From contig NZ_FOVT01000002.1 of assembly GCF_900115245.1 (NCBI RefSeq), positions 475,440 to 539,439 on the forward strand: a stretch of 64,000 nt of DNA. The letters run 5' to 3'. Position 1 is the first letter of the stretch; every line of letters begins with the position of its first letter. Origin of the DNA: Mesorhizobium sp. NFR06 (GTDB lineage: Bacteria; Pseudomonadota; Alphaproteobacteria; Rhizobiales; Rhizobiaceae). Position numbers and translations under genes: made by a program. Of this stretch, positions 8,489 through 17,391 are shown one piece after another. The notes under the pieces are model-generated. The model ran no database searches and was not told the origin of the DNA. It worked only from the letters and a program-made list of their open reading frames with translations.

Positions 8489-10040
8489 AATAGGTGGTGA
8501 GCGGCTGGTAGCTTCCGGCTGGCGACGCCGCCAGCTCCGACCAGTCGATCTCCTCTTCCAGGCGGTGATAGGCCTCGTCGCCGATCGTGCCGTTGCGGCG
8601 CAACTCCTCCAGCGTGTCGCGCTGGCGGTTGATGGCGTAGAGGCGCAGCCTATCGTATTCGGTGGCGGCTTGGGCGTCCTCGGGGTTTTCCGCGACCCGC
8701 CGCTGCGCCTCGTACTGCTCGCGCACCACGGCCGCCGCGGCCGAGGTCTTACGGTTCAGCACGTCGAGCGCGGCCTGCATGATGGCCACCCGTGCCGCGG
8801 CGACCTCGCGATCGATCGAAGTATCCCGCTCGAAGTTGAGACGGCGCAGCAGCGGTTTCAGGGTCATGCCCTGCAGCACCAGCGTCCCAAGCACGACCGC
8901 GAAGGCGGCAAGCACGATCGGGTCGCGGCCAGGAAAATTGGCCGGTAGCGCCATCGCCACCACCAGCGTCACCAGCCCGCGCATGCCGCACCATCCGACG
9001 AGCACGGCGCCGCGAAAGGTCGGCGCATCTCGCCTCTGCTCGTCGCTGTCGAAACGCCCAAACCGCCTTATCACCGCGACGTAACCCATGACCCATAAGA
9101 GACGCGCCGCTATGACGACGGCCAGCACGATCGCGGCGAACAGAAAGGCCTCGCCTTGCCCGTCGCCGGAAAGCCGGCCGACGATCGACCGTGCCTGCAG
9201 GCCCATGAGCACGAAAGCCAGCACGTTGAGCACGAACACCGCCGACTCCCAGACCGAGTAGGTGCTGACGCGGCGTCTCGCCGACATACGGCGTGGCGCG
9301 GTGCGCGCGATGGTGATGGCATAGACGACGATGGTGATGATGGCGGAGAGGCCGAGCTTGTCGGCAATAATCCAGACCGCGAAGGTTCCGGCGAACTGCA
9401 CCACGGTGCTGCTTGCCGCGTCCTCGATCCGCGTCAGCGTCAGCAGCGAGAAGCGGCCGAACAGATAGCCGGCCACAACGCTGCCGACCGTCGACAAAAG
9501 GATGACCGGCACGGCGTCTCTCGCCACCAGCGATCCGATGGCGGCGGCAACCGATATCCGGTAGATCAACAGCGCCGTGGCATCGTTGAGCAGGCTCTCG
9601 CCTTGCAGGATCGCAGTAAGGCGGTGCGGCACCTTGAATTGGTTGAGCACCGCGCTTGCCGCCACCGCATCCGGCGGCGCGACGATGGCGCCGAGCGCGA
9701 TCGCCGCCGCGATCGGCAGGCCGGCCATCTTCCAGCCGACAAAGGCAACCACGACGGTGGTGAAAACGACGGCGCCGAGCGCCAGAAGCACCAGCGACAG
9801 CCGGTAGCGCTTCAGGTCGCGCAGTGAGGTATCGTAAGCGGCATCGAGAAGCACCGGCGCGATGAACAGCGCGAGCGCCAGTTCCGGGTCGATCTCGATC
9901 ATCGGCGCGCCTGGCACGAAGGCAATGCCGGCCCCGGCGAGCGCCAGCAGCGATGGGTAAGGTACTTCCAGCCATCGCGATACCGCCGTCAGCGCGACGG
10001 CGATGAGAAGCAGGATCAGGGTGAGTTCGAAAAGCGCCAT
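8487..10040 (-). CDS. CPA1 family Na+(K+)/H+ antiporter
   Basis: A 517-residue cation/proton antiporter with about 12 membrane helices over residues 1-390 and a hydrophilic C-terminal tail of about 120 residues. Family landmarks are PVLLDAAYD, the discontinuous-helix segment APPDAVAA and the ion-binding ND pair in ESLLNDATALL. The tail is rich in charged heptads, suggesting a cytoplasmic regulatory helix. Antiporters of this kind adjust internal pH and Na+. The ATG start is followed directly by the first hydrophobic helix. The stop overlaps a short palindromic repeat. Confidence 0.9.
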   Translation of the reverse strand: MALFELTLILLLIAVALTAVSRWLEVPYPSLLALAGAGIAFVPGAPMIEIDPELALALFIAPVLLDAAYDTSLRDLKRYRLSLVLLALGAVVFTTVVVAFVGWKMAGLPIAAAIALGAIVAPPDAVAASAVLNQFKVPHRLTAILQGESLLNDATALLIYRISVAAAIGSLVARDAVPVILLSTVGSVVAGYLFGRFSLLTLTRIEDAASSTVVQFAGTFAVWIIADKLGLSAIITIVVYAITIARTAPRRMSARRRVSTYSVWESAVFVLNVLAFVLMGLQARSIVGRLSGDGQGEAFLFAAIVLAVVIAARLLWVMGYVAVIRRFGRFDSDEQRRDAPTFRGAVLVGWCGMRGLVTLVVAMALPANFPGRDPIVLAAFAVVLGTLVLQGMTLKPLLRRLNFERDTSIDREVAAARVAIMQAALDVLNRKTSAAAAVVREQYEAQRRVAENPEDAQAATEYDRLRLYAINRQRDTLEELRRNGTIGDEAYHRLEEEIDWSELAASPAGSYQPLTTY

Positions 10041-10084
10041 GGCTCATCGTAACGATGGTACCAGGCGTTTGGCACTGCAAAAAA

Positions 10085-10178
10085 TGAATGGTGAATGGGT
10101 ATCATCGGAAGAATTTGAGCGCGTAAAGTGCTCTCTTCACTGATTGCTATTCACCATTCACTATTCACTATTCACTCT
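10085..10178. repeat. ATTCACT heptamer repeats with an inverted copy
   Basis: Near 10149-10178 the sequence is a run of heptamers of the form ATTCACC, ATTCACT, ATTCACT, ATTCACT. A reversed copy, TGAATGGTGAAT at 10085-10096, is the exact complement of 10149-10160, giving a 12-bp inverted repeat with a 52-base spacer. It fills the gap between the antiporter start and the 3' end of the ABC operon. The same heptamer recurs at 51881-51911. Confidence 0.75.
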
Positions 10179-10181
10179 TCC

Positions 10182-11246
10182 CTAGTGCAGAACCAGCATG
10201 TCGCCCGACGAAAATGAGATATCGGCCTTGTCGCCGACGACCGGCGGCGGCGTCGTCGAATTGTTGAAGGTGTCGAGCGACACTGTGTTGCCGCCGATGC
10301 CGACGCGTACCCGGATGACCGAGCCGAGGAAATGCACCTCGGCGATCTCGCCCGACAGGCTGGTGTCGTGGCCCGGCTGACGTCCCAACGAGATCGCTTC
10401 CGGCCTGAGCGCCAGCGACAGCGTATCGCCCGACTTCGAGCCGTTGAGCTTGCCCTTGAGCGATACTTCCTGGCTGTTGACCTGCACCTTGCCCGAGGCG
10501 GCGTCGGTGACCTTGCCTTCCAGCACGTTGAGCGTGCCGACGAAATTGGCGACGAACTTCGTTGCCGGCCGGTTGTAGATCTCGAACGGCGTTCCGACCT
10601 GCTCGGCCTTGCCGCCGTACATCACCGCGATGCGGTCGGAGATCGACAGTGCCTCTTCCTGGTCATGCGTGACGAAGATGGTGGTGATGCCGAGCTTCTT
10701 CTGGATCGAGCGGATTTCCTCGCGCAGCGACACCCGCACCTTGGCGTCGAGCGCCGACAGCGGCTCGTCGAGCAGCAGAAGCTTGGGTTTGGGCGCGATG
10801 GCACGCGCCAGCGCGATGCGCTGCTGCTGGCCGCCTGAGAGCTGGTAGGGGTAGCGGTCGGCCATCTGCGGCAGCTTGATGATATCGAGCATCTCGGCGA
10901 CCCGCCTGTCCGCATCCGCCCTCGGCATGCCGGCGACTTTCAACCCGAAGGCGATGTTCTGCGCCACCGTCAGGTTCGGGAACAATGCGTAGGCCTGGAA
11001 CACCATGCCGACATTGCGCTGATTGGGCTTCAGCCTGGTGATGTCCTTGCCGCTGACCACGATCTTGCCGGCCGACGGCTCCTCGAAGCCGGCGACCATG
11101 CGCAGCACCGTCGTCTTGCCGCAGCCCGACGGGCCGAGGAAGGAGACGAACTCGCCGGGCTCCACATCAAGGTTGAAATCCTGGACCACAGTGGTGGCGC
11201 CGAAGGACTTTCGCACATGCTGAATGGAGAGGAATGGCTCGGCCAT
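10182..11246 (-). CDS. ABC transporter ATP-binding protein (PotA/FbpC-like)
   Basis: A 354-residue ATPase of a binding-protein-dependent importer of the polyamine/iron/thiamine-like class. Walker A is GPSGCGKTT, the signature LSGGQQQR, Walker B LLLLDEPLSALD and the H-loop VTHDQEEA; the C terminus forms a TOBE domain (LALRPEAISLG). The ATG at 11246 (MAEPFLSIQ) is preferred to a TTG five codons upstream. It is the last gene of a four-gene operon (binding protein, two permeases, ATPase). Together these form a complete importer, probably for a small cationic or amino compound given the neighbouring amine genes. Confidence 0.9.
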   Translation of the reverse strand: MAEPFLSIQHVRKSFGATTVVQDFNLDVEPGEFVSFLGPSGCGKTTVLRMVAGFEEPSAGKIVVSGKDITRLKPNQRNVGMVFQAYALFPNLTVAQNIAFGLKVAGMPRADADRRVAEMLDIIKLPQMADRYPYQLSGGQQQRIALARAIAPKPKLLLLDEPLSALDAKVRVSLREEIRSIQKKLGITTIFVTHDQEEALSISDRIAVMYGGKAEQVGTPFEIYNRPATKFVANFVGTLNVLEGKVTDAASGKVQVNSQEVSLKGKLNGSKSGDTLSLALRPEAISLGRQPGHDTSLSGEIAEVHFLGSVIRVRVGIGGNTVSLDTFNNSTTPPPVVGDKADISFSSGDMLVLH

Positions 11247-11257
11247 GGCTTTTGCTT

Positions 11258-12049
11258 TCAATTCGGGCGGTTGGCCGATTTCGGCGCGAAACGGGACAGG
11301 ATCTGGATCAGCGACATGCAGCCCCAGGTAATGGCGAAGGCTATGATGGCAAGTGCCGCCGGTTCGTAGGCGCGGTTGGCGCCGATATTCTGCAGATACG
11401 GTCCGAAGGCCGGCCGGTTGAGAAGGCTGGCCATCGTGAATTCGCCGATGACGATGGCGAAGGTCAGGAAGGCACCCGAAAGCACCGCGATCAGCACATT
11501 GGGCAGGATGACGCGGGTGATGATCGTGCCCCAGCCGGCGCCAAGGATCTGCGCCGCTTCCGTCAATGTCCGCACGTCGATGGTGCGCAGGCCCGTGTCC
11601 ACCGCCCGATACATATAGGGTAGCGACAGCGTCGCATAGCCGATCACCAGTAGGGCATTGGTGGCCGTGTCATTCGCCAGGAAGGGCAGCGGCGAGTTGG
11701 AGCCGTACATCCTGATGTAGCCGAAGACGATAACGATGGCCGGAATGACCAGCGGCAGCAGGGTGATGAACTCGACGACCGGCCTGATCTGCGGCAGGCG
11801 CAGCCGGATCCAGTAGGCGGCCGGCACGACGATCAGCACGCCGAGGATGATGGTGAAGACAGCGGCGACCACGGAATACGTGAAGGTCGCCTGGAAGCGG
11901 GCGTCGCCCAACACGATCTGGTAGGCGTCAAAGGAATAGGCGCCGCGCCGCATGCGCATGGAGAATTCCACCGTCGCGATCAGCGGTATGAAGAAATAGG
12001 CGGCGCCGAGGATGAAGACCACCCAGGCCCAGAATTTGCCCGACTTCAT
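11258..12049 (-). CDS. ABC transporter permease (PotC-like)
   Basis: A 263-residue inner-membrane permease with six predicted helices. The cytoplasmic coupling loop reads TEAAQILGAGWGTIITRVILPN, matching the EAA motif of binding-protein-dependent permeases. The ATG at 12049 (MKSGKFWAWVVF) overlaps the stop codon of the upstream permease by four bases. It ends 11 bases before the ATPase start. With the upstream permease it forms the heterodimeric channel, in an arrangement like the second permease of the spermidine/putrescine and 2-aminoethylphosphonate importers. Confidence 0.9.
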   Translation of the reverse strand: MKSGKFWAWVVFILGAAYFFIPLIATVEFSMRMRRGAYSFDAYQIVLGDARFQATFTYSVVAAVFTIILGVLIVVPAAYWIRLRLPQIRPVVEFITLLPLVIPAIVIVFGYIRMYGSNSPLPFLANDTATNALLVIGYATLSLPYMYRAVDTGLRTIDVRTLTEAAQILGAGWGTIITRVILPNVLIAVLSGAFLTFAIVIGEFTMASLLNRPAFGPYLQNIGANRAYEPAALAIIAFAITWGCMSLIQILSRFAPKSANRPN

Positions 12050-12960
12050 TTCAGCCACCTCTCGGAACGGGTCCGGAACCAGATGTAGAAGACGTTGGCG
12101 AGGCCGGTGATGACGATCATGCCGAAGGCGATCGCATAGCCGAGATGGGCATTGTGCAGCACGTCGCCGCGGATCTGCGCGTAAAGCAAGATCGGCACGA
12201 TGTTGAGCGACGAGCCAGTCAGCGCATAAGCGGTGGCGATCGCCCCGAAGGCATTGGCGAAAAGCAGGATGACGGTGCCGAGGAAGCTCGGCCAGATCAC
12301 CGGGATCACCACCATGCGCCAGTATTGCGCGGTGGTGGCGCCGAGCGTCGCGGCGGCCTCGCCCCACTCCTTTTTCAGCCCGTCGATCGCCGGCACGATG
12401 ATGACCACCATCAGCGGGATCTGGAAGTAGACATAAGTCAGCGTCAGGCCCCAGAACGACAGGATGTTGAAGCCGTGCGCATAGATGTTGAGGCCGAACA
12501 GGGTGTTCAGGATCACGGTGGCGAGACCGAGCCGGCCAAGCGTGGCGAGGAAGGCGAAGGCCAGCGGCACGCCGGCGAAATTCGAGGCCACGCCGGAGAA
12601 GGTCAGCGTCGCCGACCGGATCCACTCCGGCAGGCCGCCGCGCACGATGGCGATGGCGATGGCCAGGCCGGCGAAGGCGCCGATCAGCGCCGAGGCGAGG
12701 CTGACTTTGATCGAGATCCAGTAGGCGGCAACGATCGAGGGCTGCGCCAATGCTGAAATGTTCTCGAGCGTGAACTCGCCGGCATCATTCTGGAAGGCGC
12801 CCAGCATCAGGTAGAGCGTGGGCAGGATCAGGAACATGATCGCGAAGACGAAGAACGGCGTCACGCCGAGCCACTGCGTCGGCAGCCGCAGGGTGCGCGC
12901 CTCGCTGGGCGGCGCGGCCTTCCCCGCGATGGTCTGGTTGGAAAGCGAGAGATCGGTCAT
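12046..12960 (-). CDS. ABC transporter permease (PotB-like)
   Basis: A 304-residue permease. A cytoplasmic N terminus of about 35 residues is followed by six hydrophobic segments, the first being FFVFAIMFLILPTLYLM. The EAA-type loop is GEAAATLGATTAQYWRMVVIPV. It pairs with the next permease, whose start overlaps this stop codon. It lies about 60 bases downstream of the binding-protein gene, so the four genes form one transcription unit. Confidence 0.9.
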   Translation of the reverse strand: MTDLSLSNQTIAGKAAPPSEARTLRLPTQWLGVTPFFVFAIMFLILPTLYLMLGAFQNDAGEFTLENISALAQPSIVAAYWISIKVSLASALIGAFAGLAIAIAIVRGGLPEWIRSATLTFSGVASNFAGVPLAFAFLATLGRLGLATVILNTLFGLNIYAHGFNILSFWGLTLTYVYFQIPLMVVIIVPAIDGLKKEWGEAAATLGATTAQYWRMVVIPVIWPSFLGTVILLFANAFGAIATAYALTGSSLNIVPILLYAQIRGDVLHNAHLGYAIAFGMIVITGLANVFYIWFRTRSERWLK

Positions 12961-13023
12961 GCGCCGGCTACCGTCTTCGAGGGTGCCGGGCGGCCCTCAG
13001 GGCCGCCCAGATATTTTTACAAC

Positions 13024-14130
13024 TTACTTGACGTTGGCGCCAACAACGGCGTCCCAGTTCTTGGTGATGGCTTCCTTGGCCTTGCCCTGCTCGTCGAGCG
13101 TCGGGAACACGGCCGAGGCATAGGCCTCCGCCGGCGGCAGCTTGGCCATCACGTCGGCCGGGAGCTTGCCGTTCTTGGCAAGATCGTTGAAGCGGATCGG
13201 ATGGCAATAGCCCTTCAGCCAGCCAATCTGGCCTTCGTCGGAATAGAGATATTCGAGCCAGAGCTTGGCCGCATTCGGATGCGGCGCAAAGGCGCTGATC
13301 GCCTGCACGTAGACACCGGCGACGACGCCGGTCTTCGGCACGATGACGTCGACCGGCGGATTGCCCTTCAGCGTGTCGCGGCCAGCCAGCGCGTTGTAGT
13401 CCCATGTGACGAGGATCGGCGTCTGGCCCTGGGCGAGCGTCGCCGGCTTGCCGATCACCGGCACGAAATTGCCTGCGGCGTTGAGCTTCTTGAAGAACTC
13501 GAGACCCGCCGTGCCGGCGGCTTCGCCAGCACCTGCGCCGCCGGACAGGCCGGCCGCGTAGACGGCCTGGATGGCCTGGTTCGAGGCGCGCGGGTCACCG
13601 GCCAGCGCGACGGTGTTGGCATAGTCCGACTTCAGCAGATCAGCCCAGTCTGCCGGTGCTTCCTTGACCAGATCCTTGTTCACCAGGAAGGACAGCACGC
13701 CGTAATAGTCGCCGGTCCAGAAGCCTTCGGCATCCTTGGCGCTGTCCGGGATCGAGTCCCAGGTCGACACCTTGTAAGGCTGAATCAGGCCGTCGGCCTT
13801 GGCGGTCGGTCCGAAGGACAGGCCGACGTCGATGACGTCGGGAGCCTGCGGGCCCTTGTTGTCCTTGTTGGCCTTGATCGCCTCAACCTCATCGCCCGAG
13901 CCGGCGTCCGGGTTGAGTTCGTTGACCTTGATTTCAGGATACTTAGCCTTGAAAGCGTCAATCACTGCCCCGTAGCCGCACCAGTCATGCGGAAGCGCGA
14001 TGACAGTGAGCTGGCCTTCCGCCTTCGCGGCCTTGACGAGATCGTCCATCGAAGCGGCGGACGAAATCACCGTCGACGCGAAGAGCGCCGCGGCCGAGAG
14101 GGAAAGCACTTTCCCCGTGAACTTGAACAT
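13024..14130 (-). CDS. ABC transporter substrate-binding protein (polyamine/Fe/aminoethylphosphonate-like)
   Basis: A 368-residue periplasmic binding protein. A Sec signal peptide is visible (MFKFTGK followed by a hydrophobic stretch ending VISSAAS, about 26 residues). The mature part begins MDDLVKAAKAEGQLTVIALP, typical of cluster D binding proteins that bind spermidine, putrescine, ferric iron or 2-aminoethylphosphonate. It is the first gene of the importer operon; its promoter should lie in 14131-14375. Together with the downstream alcohol and aldehyde dehydrogenases this favours an amino-alcohol or polyamine ligand, but no binding residue can be assigned from sequence alone. Confidence 0.85.
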   Translation of the reverse strand: MFKFTGKVLSLSAAALFASTVISSAASMDDLVKAAKAEGQLTVIALPHDWCGYGAVIDAFKAKYPEIKVNELNPDAGSGDEVEAIKANKDNKGPQAPDVIDVGLSFGPTAKADGLIQPYKVSTWDSIPDSAKDAEGFWTGDYYGVLSFLVNKDLVKEAPADWADLLKSDYANTVALAGDPRASNQAIQAVYAAGLSGGAGAGEAAGTAGLEFFKKLNAAGNFVPVIGKPATLAQGQTPILVTWDYNALAGRDTLKGNPPVDVIVPKTGVVAGVYVQAISAFAPHPNAAKLWLEYLYSDEGQIGWLKGYCHPIRFNDLAKNGKLPADVMAKLPPAEAYASAVFPTLDEQGKAKEAITKNWDAVVGANVK

Positions 14131-14367
14131 GTGTTCTCTCCGTTGAACCGGCGCGCTCGGCGCCTGCGATGCGGGTATCGTTTTCGTATGACAGCCAGAT
14201 GAAGGCTTTTTGAAACCGGAGCCCCGCGGCGAAAAAAGTTAACTCTTTTTAACGGACTGTAGCAATTAGCCCGCACTTAATTTTCCGGCTAATGGTTAGT
14301 TGCCTTGCCTTTTTGCCCTCCCCTTCCCCTCTCAAGTGCCCTTTCATTCAACGCTTCGGTATTGAAA

Positions 14368-14390
14368 GCCGGCTCTCAAAGCGAGCCGGC
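14368..14390 (-). terminator. Hairpin overlapping the stop of the alcohol dehydrogenase gene
   Basis: GCCGGCTC at 14368-14375 pairs perfectly with 14383-14390 around a seven-base loop. On the minus strand the stop codon lies in the loop, and the hairpin is followed by TTTC. It is a probable terminator separating the dehydrogenases from the ABC operon, although the T-run is weak. Confidence 0.55.
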
Positions 14391-15548
14391 GATGGCGTTT
14401 TCGAGCAGCGTCAGCGCCGCTTTCTTGGTGAGCTTCACCGGATTGCCGCCGGCGGTCGGGTCGACCACCGCCATGTCGGCGATCAGCGCCTTGCGCTTCT
14501 TGTCCATGTCGAGGCCCTTGATCAGGCCCGGCAGCGCGTGCGGCACCTTGAGCTCCTTGCGCAGCTTGATGATCGCCTTGGCGAAACCGTCGAAGCCGCC
14601 CTTGATGCCGCAATAGGCGGCGAGGCGCGCGATGCGGTCCTCGATCGCCTCGCGGTTGAAGGCGAGCACGTAGGGCATGAACACAGCATTGGTCATGCCG
14701 TGATGGGTATCGTAGAGCGCGCCGATCGGATGCGACAGCGAGTGGATCGCGCCCAGTCCCTTCTGGAAGGCCGCGGCACCCATGGCGGCCGCGCTCATCA
14801 TATGGGCGCGGGCGACCAGATCCTTGCCGTTGGCGAAGGCCTTGGGCAGGTTATTGAACACCAGCCGGATGCCTTCCACCGCGATGCCGTCGGCCATCGG
14901 ATGATAGCCCGGCGCGCAATAGGCCTCAAGGCAGTGCGCCAGCGCGTCCATGCCTGTGCCGGCGGTGATGAAGGCAGGCATGCCGACCGACAGTTCCGGA
15001 TCGGCAATGACGATTGCCGGCAAAAGTTTCGGATGGAAGATGACCTTCTTGGTGTGGGTCGCCTCGTTGGTGATGACGCCAGCGCGGCCGACCTCCGAGC
15101 CGGTGCCGGCCGTGGTCGGCACCGCGATGATCGGTGCGATCGCGTCGGCATTGGCTCTGGTCCACCAGTCGCCGACATCCTCGAAATCCCATACCGGGCG
15201 CGTCTGGCCCGCCTGGAAGGCGATCAGCTTGCCGAGGTCGAGCGCCGAGCCGCCGCCGAAGGCGATGACGCCGTCATGCTTGCCTTTCTTGAACGCCGCG
15301 ATGCCGGCGGTGAGATTGGAATCGACCGGGTTCGGTTTCACCTCGGAGAACACGCCATAGGGAACCTTGGCGTCGTCGAGGATCTTCAGCGTCGAGGCGA
15401 CGACCGGCAGCTTCGCCAGGCCCGGATCGGTGACGAAGAGCGGCCGCTTGATGCCGGCCGCCGCCAGGACATCGGGCAATTCCGCGATGCGCCCGGCGCC
15501 GAAGCGGACGGTGGTGGGGTAATTCCATTTGGAGATCAGCTTGGACAT
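14376..15548 (-). CDS. Iron-containing alcohol dehydrogenase
   Basis: A 390-residue group III (iron-dependent) alcohol dehydrogenase, which interconverts alcohols and aldehydes with NAD(P). The N terminus contains FGAGRIAELP, the nucleotide-binding GGGSALDLGK is near residues 98-107, and metal-ligand histidines are seen in HCLEAYCAPGYHP and SLSHPIGALYDTHHG. It starts 18 bases after the aldehyde dehydrogenase stop, so the two form a pair that would convert an alcohol to its acid through the aldehyde. In this context the substrate may be an amino-alcohol or gamma-glutamyl derivative. Confidence 0.9.
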   Translation of the reverse strand: MSKLISKWNYPTTVRFGAGRIAELPDVLAAAGIKRPLFVTDPGLAKLPVVASTLKILDDAKVPYGVFSEVKPNPVDSNLTAGIAAFKKGKHDGVIAFGGGSALDLGKLIAFQAGQTRPVWDFEDVGDWWTRANADAIAPIIAVPTTAGTGSEVGRAGVITNEATHTKKVIFHPKLLPAIVIADPELSVGMPAFITAGTGMDALAHCLEAYCAPGYHPMADGIAVEGIRLVFNNLPKAFANGKDLVARAHMMSAAAMGAAAFQKGLGAIHSLSHPIGALYDTHHGMTNAVFMPYVLAFNREAIEDRIARLAAYCGIKGGFDGFAKAIIKLRKELKVPHALPGLIKGLDMDKKRKALIADMAVVDPTAGGNPVKLTKKAALTLLENAIAGSL

Positions 15549-15566
15549 GATTTGTCTTTCGAGAGG

Positions 15567-16952
15567 TCAGATAGCTTCGCGCAGGTGATAGGATTTCGGC
15601 CGGGTCAAATTGTCATAGCCGATGGCCGAGAGCGCGGCGCCCTTGCCGGTGTCCTTGACTCCGGTCCAGACCAGCGCCGGGTCCAGATAGTCGCACCGGT
15701 TCATGAACACGGTTCCGGTCTCGACACGGTCGCCGATCGCCACCGCGCGCTCGGTGTCGCGCGTCCAGATCGAGGCGGTCAGCCCATAGGGACTGTCGTT
15801 CATCAGCGCGATCGCCTCCTCGTCGTTGCGCACCTTCATGATGCCGACGATCGGGCCAAAACTTTCCTCGCGCATGACGCTCATCTGGTGGTCGACGTCG
15901 GTGAGCACTTCCGGCGCCAGATAGGGCGAGCCGGCTCTGTCGTTCTCGACCTTCATGTTGATGTGCGCCCTAGCGCCCTTGCGCAGCGCCTCGGCCTTCT
16001 GCTCGCGGATCAGGTCGGCGAAACGCGCCTGCGCCATCGGTCCAATCGTCGTCGCCTGCTCCAGCGGATTGCCGACGACGTAGTTCTTCGTCTCGGTGAT
16101 AAAACCCTCGACGAACTCGTCATAGACCTTCTCGTGCACATAGACGCGCTCGATGCCGCAGCAGCACTGGCCGGAATTGTAGAAGGCGCCGTCGACGAGG
16201 TTGGCGACCGCATGATCCATCTTGGCGTCGGGCAGCACGTAGGCCGGGTCCTTGCCGCCGAGCTCGAGGCCTAGCGTCATGAAGGTGCCTGCCGCCGCCT
16301 TCTCGATGGCGCGGCCACCGCCGACCGAGCCGGTGAAGTTGACATGATCGATCTTACCGGAGCCGAGCAGTTTCTCGGTCTGGGCATGGTTCATGACCAG
16401 GTTCTGGAACAGACCTTTGGGGAGCCCCGCCTTGTCGAAAGCCTGTTGGAAGCGCTCGCCGACCAGCAGCGTCTGCGCCGCATGCTTGAGGATGACGGCG
16501 CTGCCGGCCATCAGCGCCGGCACGATGGTGTTGACGGCGGTGAGATAGGGGTAATTCCACGGCGCGATCACCAGGACGACGCCAAGCGGCACCTTTTTCA
16601 CATAGCGACGGAATCCGTCCTTCGGGTTCGAGGCCATGACCGGCTTCAGCGCCTGCTCGGCGATCTCGACCATGTAGTTGGTGCGTTCCTTGACGCCGCC
16701 GAACTCGCCGCCATAGCGCACCGGCCGCCCCATCTGCCAGGCGATCTCAGGCACGATCTCATCGGTCATGGCGACCAGCGCTTCGAGCATCGCCAGCATG
16801 TATTTGCCGCGCTCGACGACCGGTGTCTCGGCCCATTTCTCCTGCGCCGTCTTGGCGCGCTCGACAGCCGCGTTGATCGCCTGGTCGGTTGCGACCGGCC
16901 GCTCGGCATAGATCGAGCCATCGATGGGGGATTTAAGTTTTACGGTTTCCAA
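15567..16952 (-). CDS. NAD(P)-dependent aldehyde dehydrogenase
   Basis: A 461-residue member of the aldehyde dehydrogenase superfamily that oxidises an aldehyde to the acid. The active-site set is visible: PWNYP (residues 131-135) with the oxyanion Asn, FTGSVGGG for cofactor binding, Glu230 in LELGGKDP and the catalytic Cys in SGQCCCG (about 263-265). It is somewhat shorter than the 480-500 residues usual in the family. Its product follows the glutamine synthetase-like gene in transcription order but is separated from it by the inserted XRE-PIN pair. It resembles the PuuC or succinate-semialdehyde-type enzymes of amine catabolism. Confidence 0.9.
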   Translation of the reverse strand: METVKLKSPIDGSIYAERPVATDQAINAAVERAKTAQEKWAETPVVERGKYMLAMLEALVAMTDEIVPEIAWQMGRPVRYGGEFGGVKERTNYMVEIAEQALKPVMASNPKDGFRRYVKKVPLGVVLVIAPWNYPYLTAVNTIVPALMAGSAVILKHAAQTLLVGERFQQAFDKAGLPKGLFQNLVMNHAQTEKLLGSGKIDHVNFTGSVGGGRAIEKAAAGTFMTLGLELGGKDPAYVLPDAKMDHAVANLVDGAFYNSGQCCCGIERVYVHEKVYDEFVEGFITETKNYVVGNPLEQATTIGPMAQARFADLIREQKAEALRKGARAHINMKVENDRAGSPYLAPEVLTDVDHQMSVMREESFGPIVGIMKVRNDEEAIALMNDSPYGLTASIWTRDTERAVAIGDRVETGTVFMNRCDYLDPALVWTGVKDTGKGAALSAIGYDNLTRPKSYHLREAI

Positions 16953-16971
16953 TTAAACATCTCCAGTTGTC

Positions 16972-17391
16972 TCAGCAGGCGATAGCTCGAGCGTGGCCTT
17001 GGGCTGCATAAGCCAGGATGGCCCTGTCCCGCGTTATGATCGTCAAATCGCGCTCTCTTGCGGTGGCGATGAGTATCCGGTCGACGGGATCGTTGTGCAC
17101 AGCGCCAGGAAGATGGGACGCAGCAACAAGGATGCGCGGAGTGACGCCTTCCACTGTAACGGCCGCCGCCTCGACGAACTCTTCGAACCAGCGCTCGGGA
17201 GTCCTGATGGAGGGCAGCCTGCCTTTCGAGACCAGCATTCCGATTTCCCAAGCTGACATGACCGAGACAGCGATCACGCCGGTGTTTTTTCGTGCGCGGT
17301 TCACCGCTTCAACTGCCGTTCGCGTGACTGGCTGCCGCGCCGAGGACCAAAGGACGAAGCATGTGTCCAGCAGCAGCCCGTCATCTGTCAT
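16972..17391 (-). CDS. PIN-domain ribonuclease toxin (VapC-like)
   Basis: A 139-residue PIN-domain protein, expected to be a metal-dependent RNase toxin. The acidic residues of the active site are present: D9 in LLLDTC, E49 in SAWEIGML, D101 and D104 in HNDPVDRILIATA, and D122 in TRDRAI. Its start overlaps the last 11 bases of the upstream XRE-type gene, the usual antitoxin-then-toxin order. The pair sits between the glutamine synthetase-like gene and the aldehyde dehydrogenase gene and looks like an insertion into the catabolic cluster. Confidence 0.85.
   Translation of the reverse strand: MTDDGLLLDTCFVLWSSARQPVTRTAVEAVNRARKNTGVIAVSVMSAWEIGMLVSKGRLPSIRTPERWFEEFVEAAAVTVEGVTPRILVAASHLPGAVHNDPVDRILIATARERDLTIITRDRAILAYAAQGHARAIAC

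Noticed and set aside
10085..10178. A small CRISPR array
   Set aside because: The heptamers are adjacent with no unique spacers of usual length, and no cas genes are near.
14292..16274. A 660-codon plus-strand frame opposite the alcohol and aldehyde dehydrogenase genes
   Set aside because: Antisense shadow of two clearly conserved enzymes, with no motif of its own.
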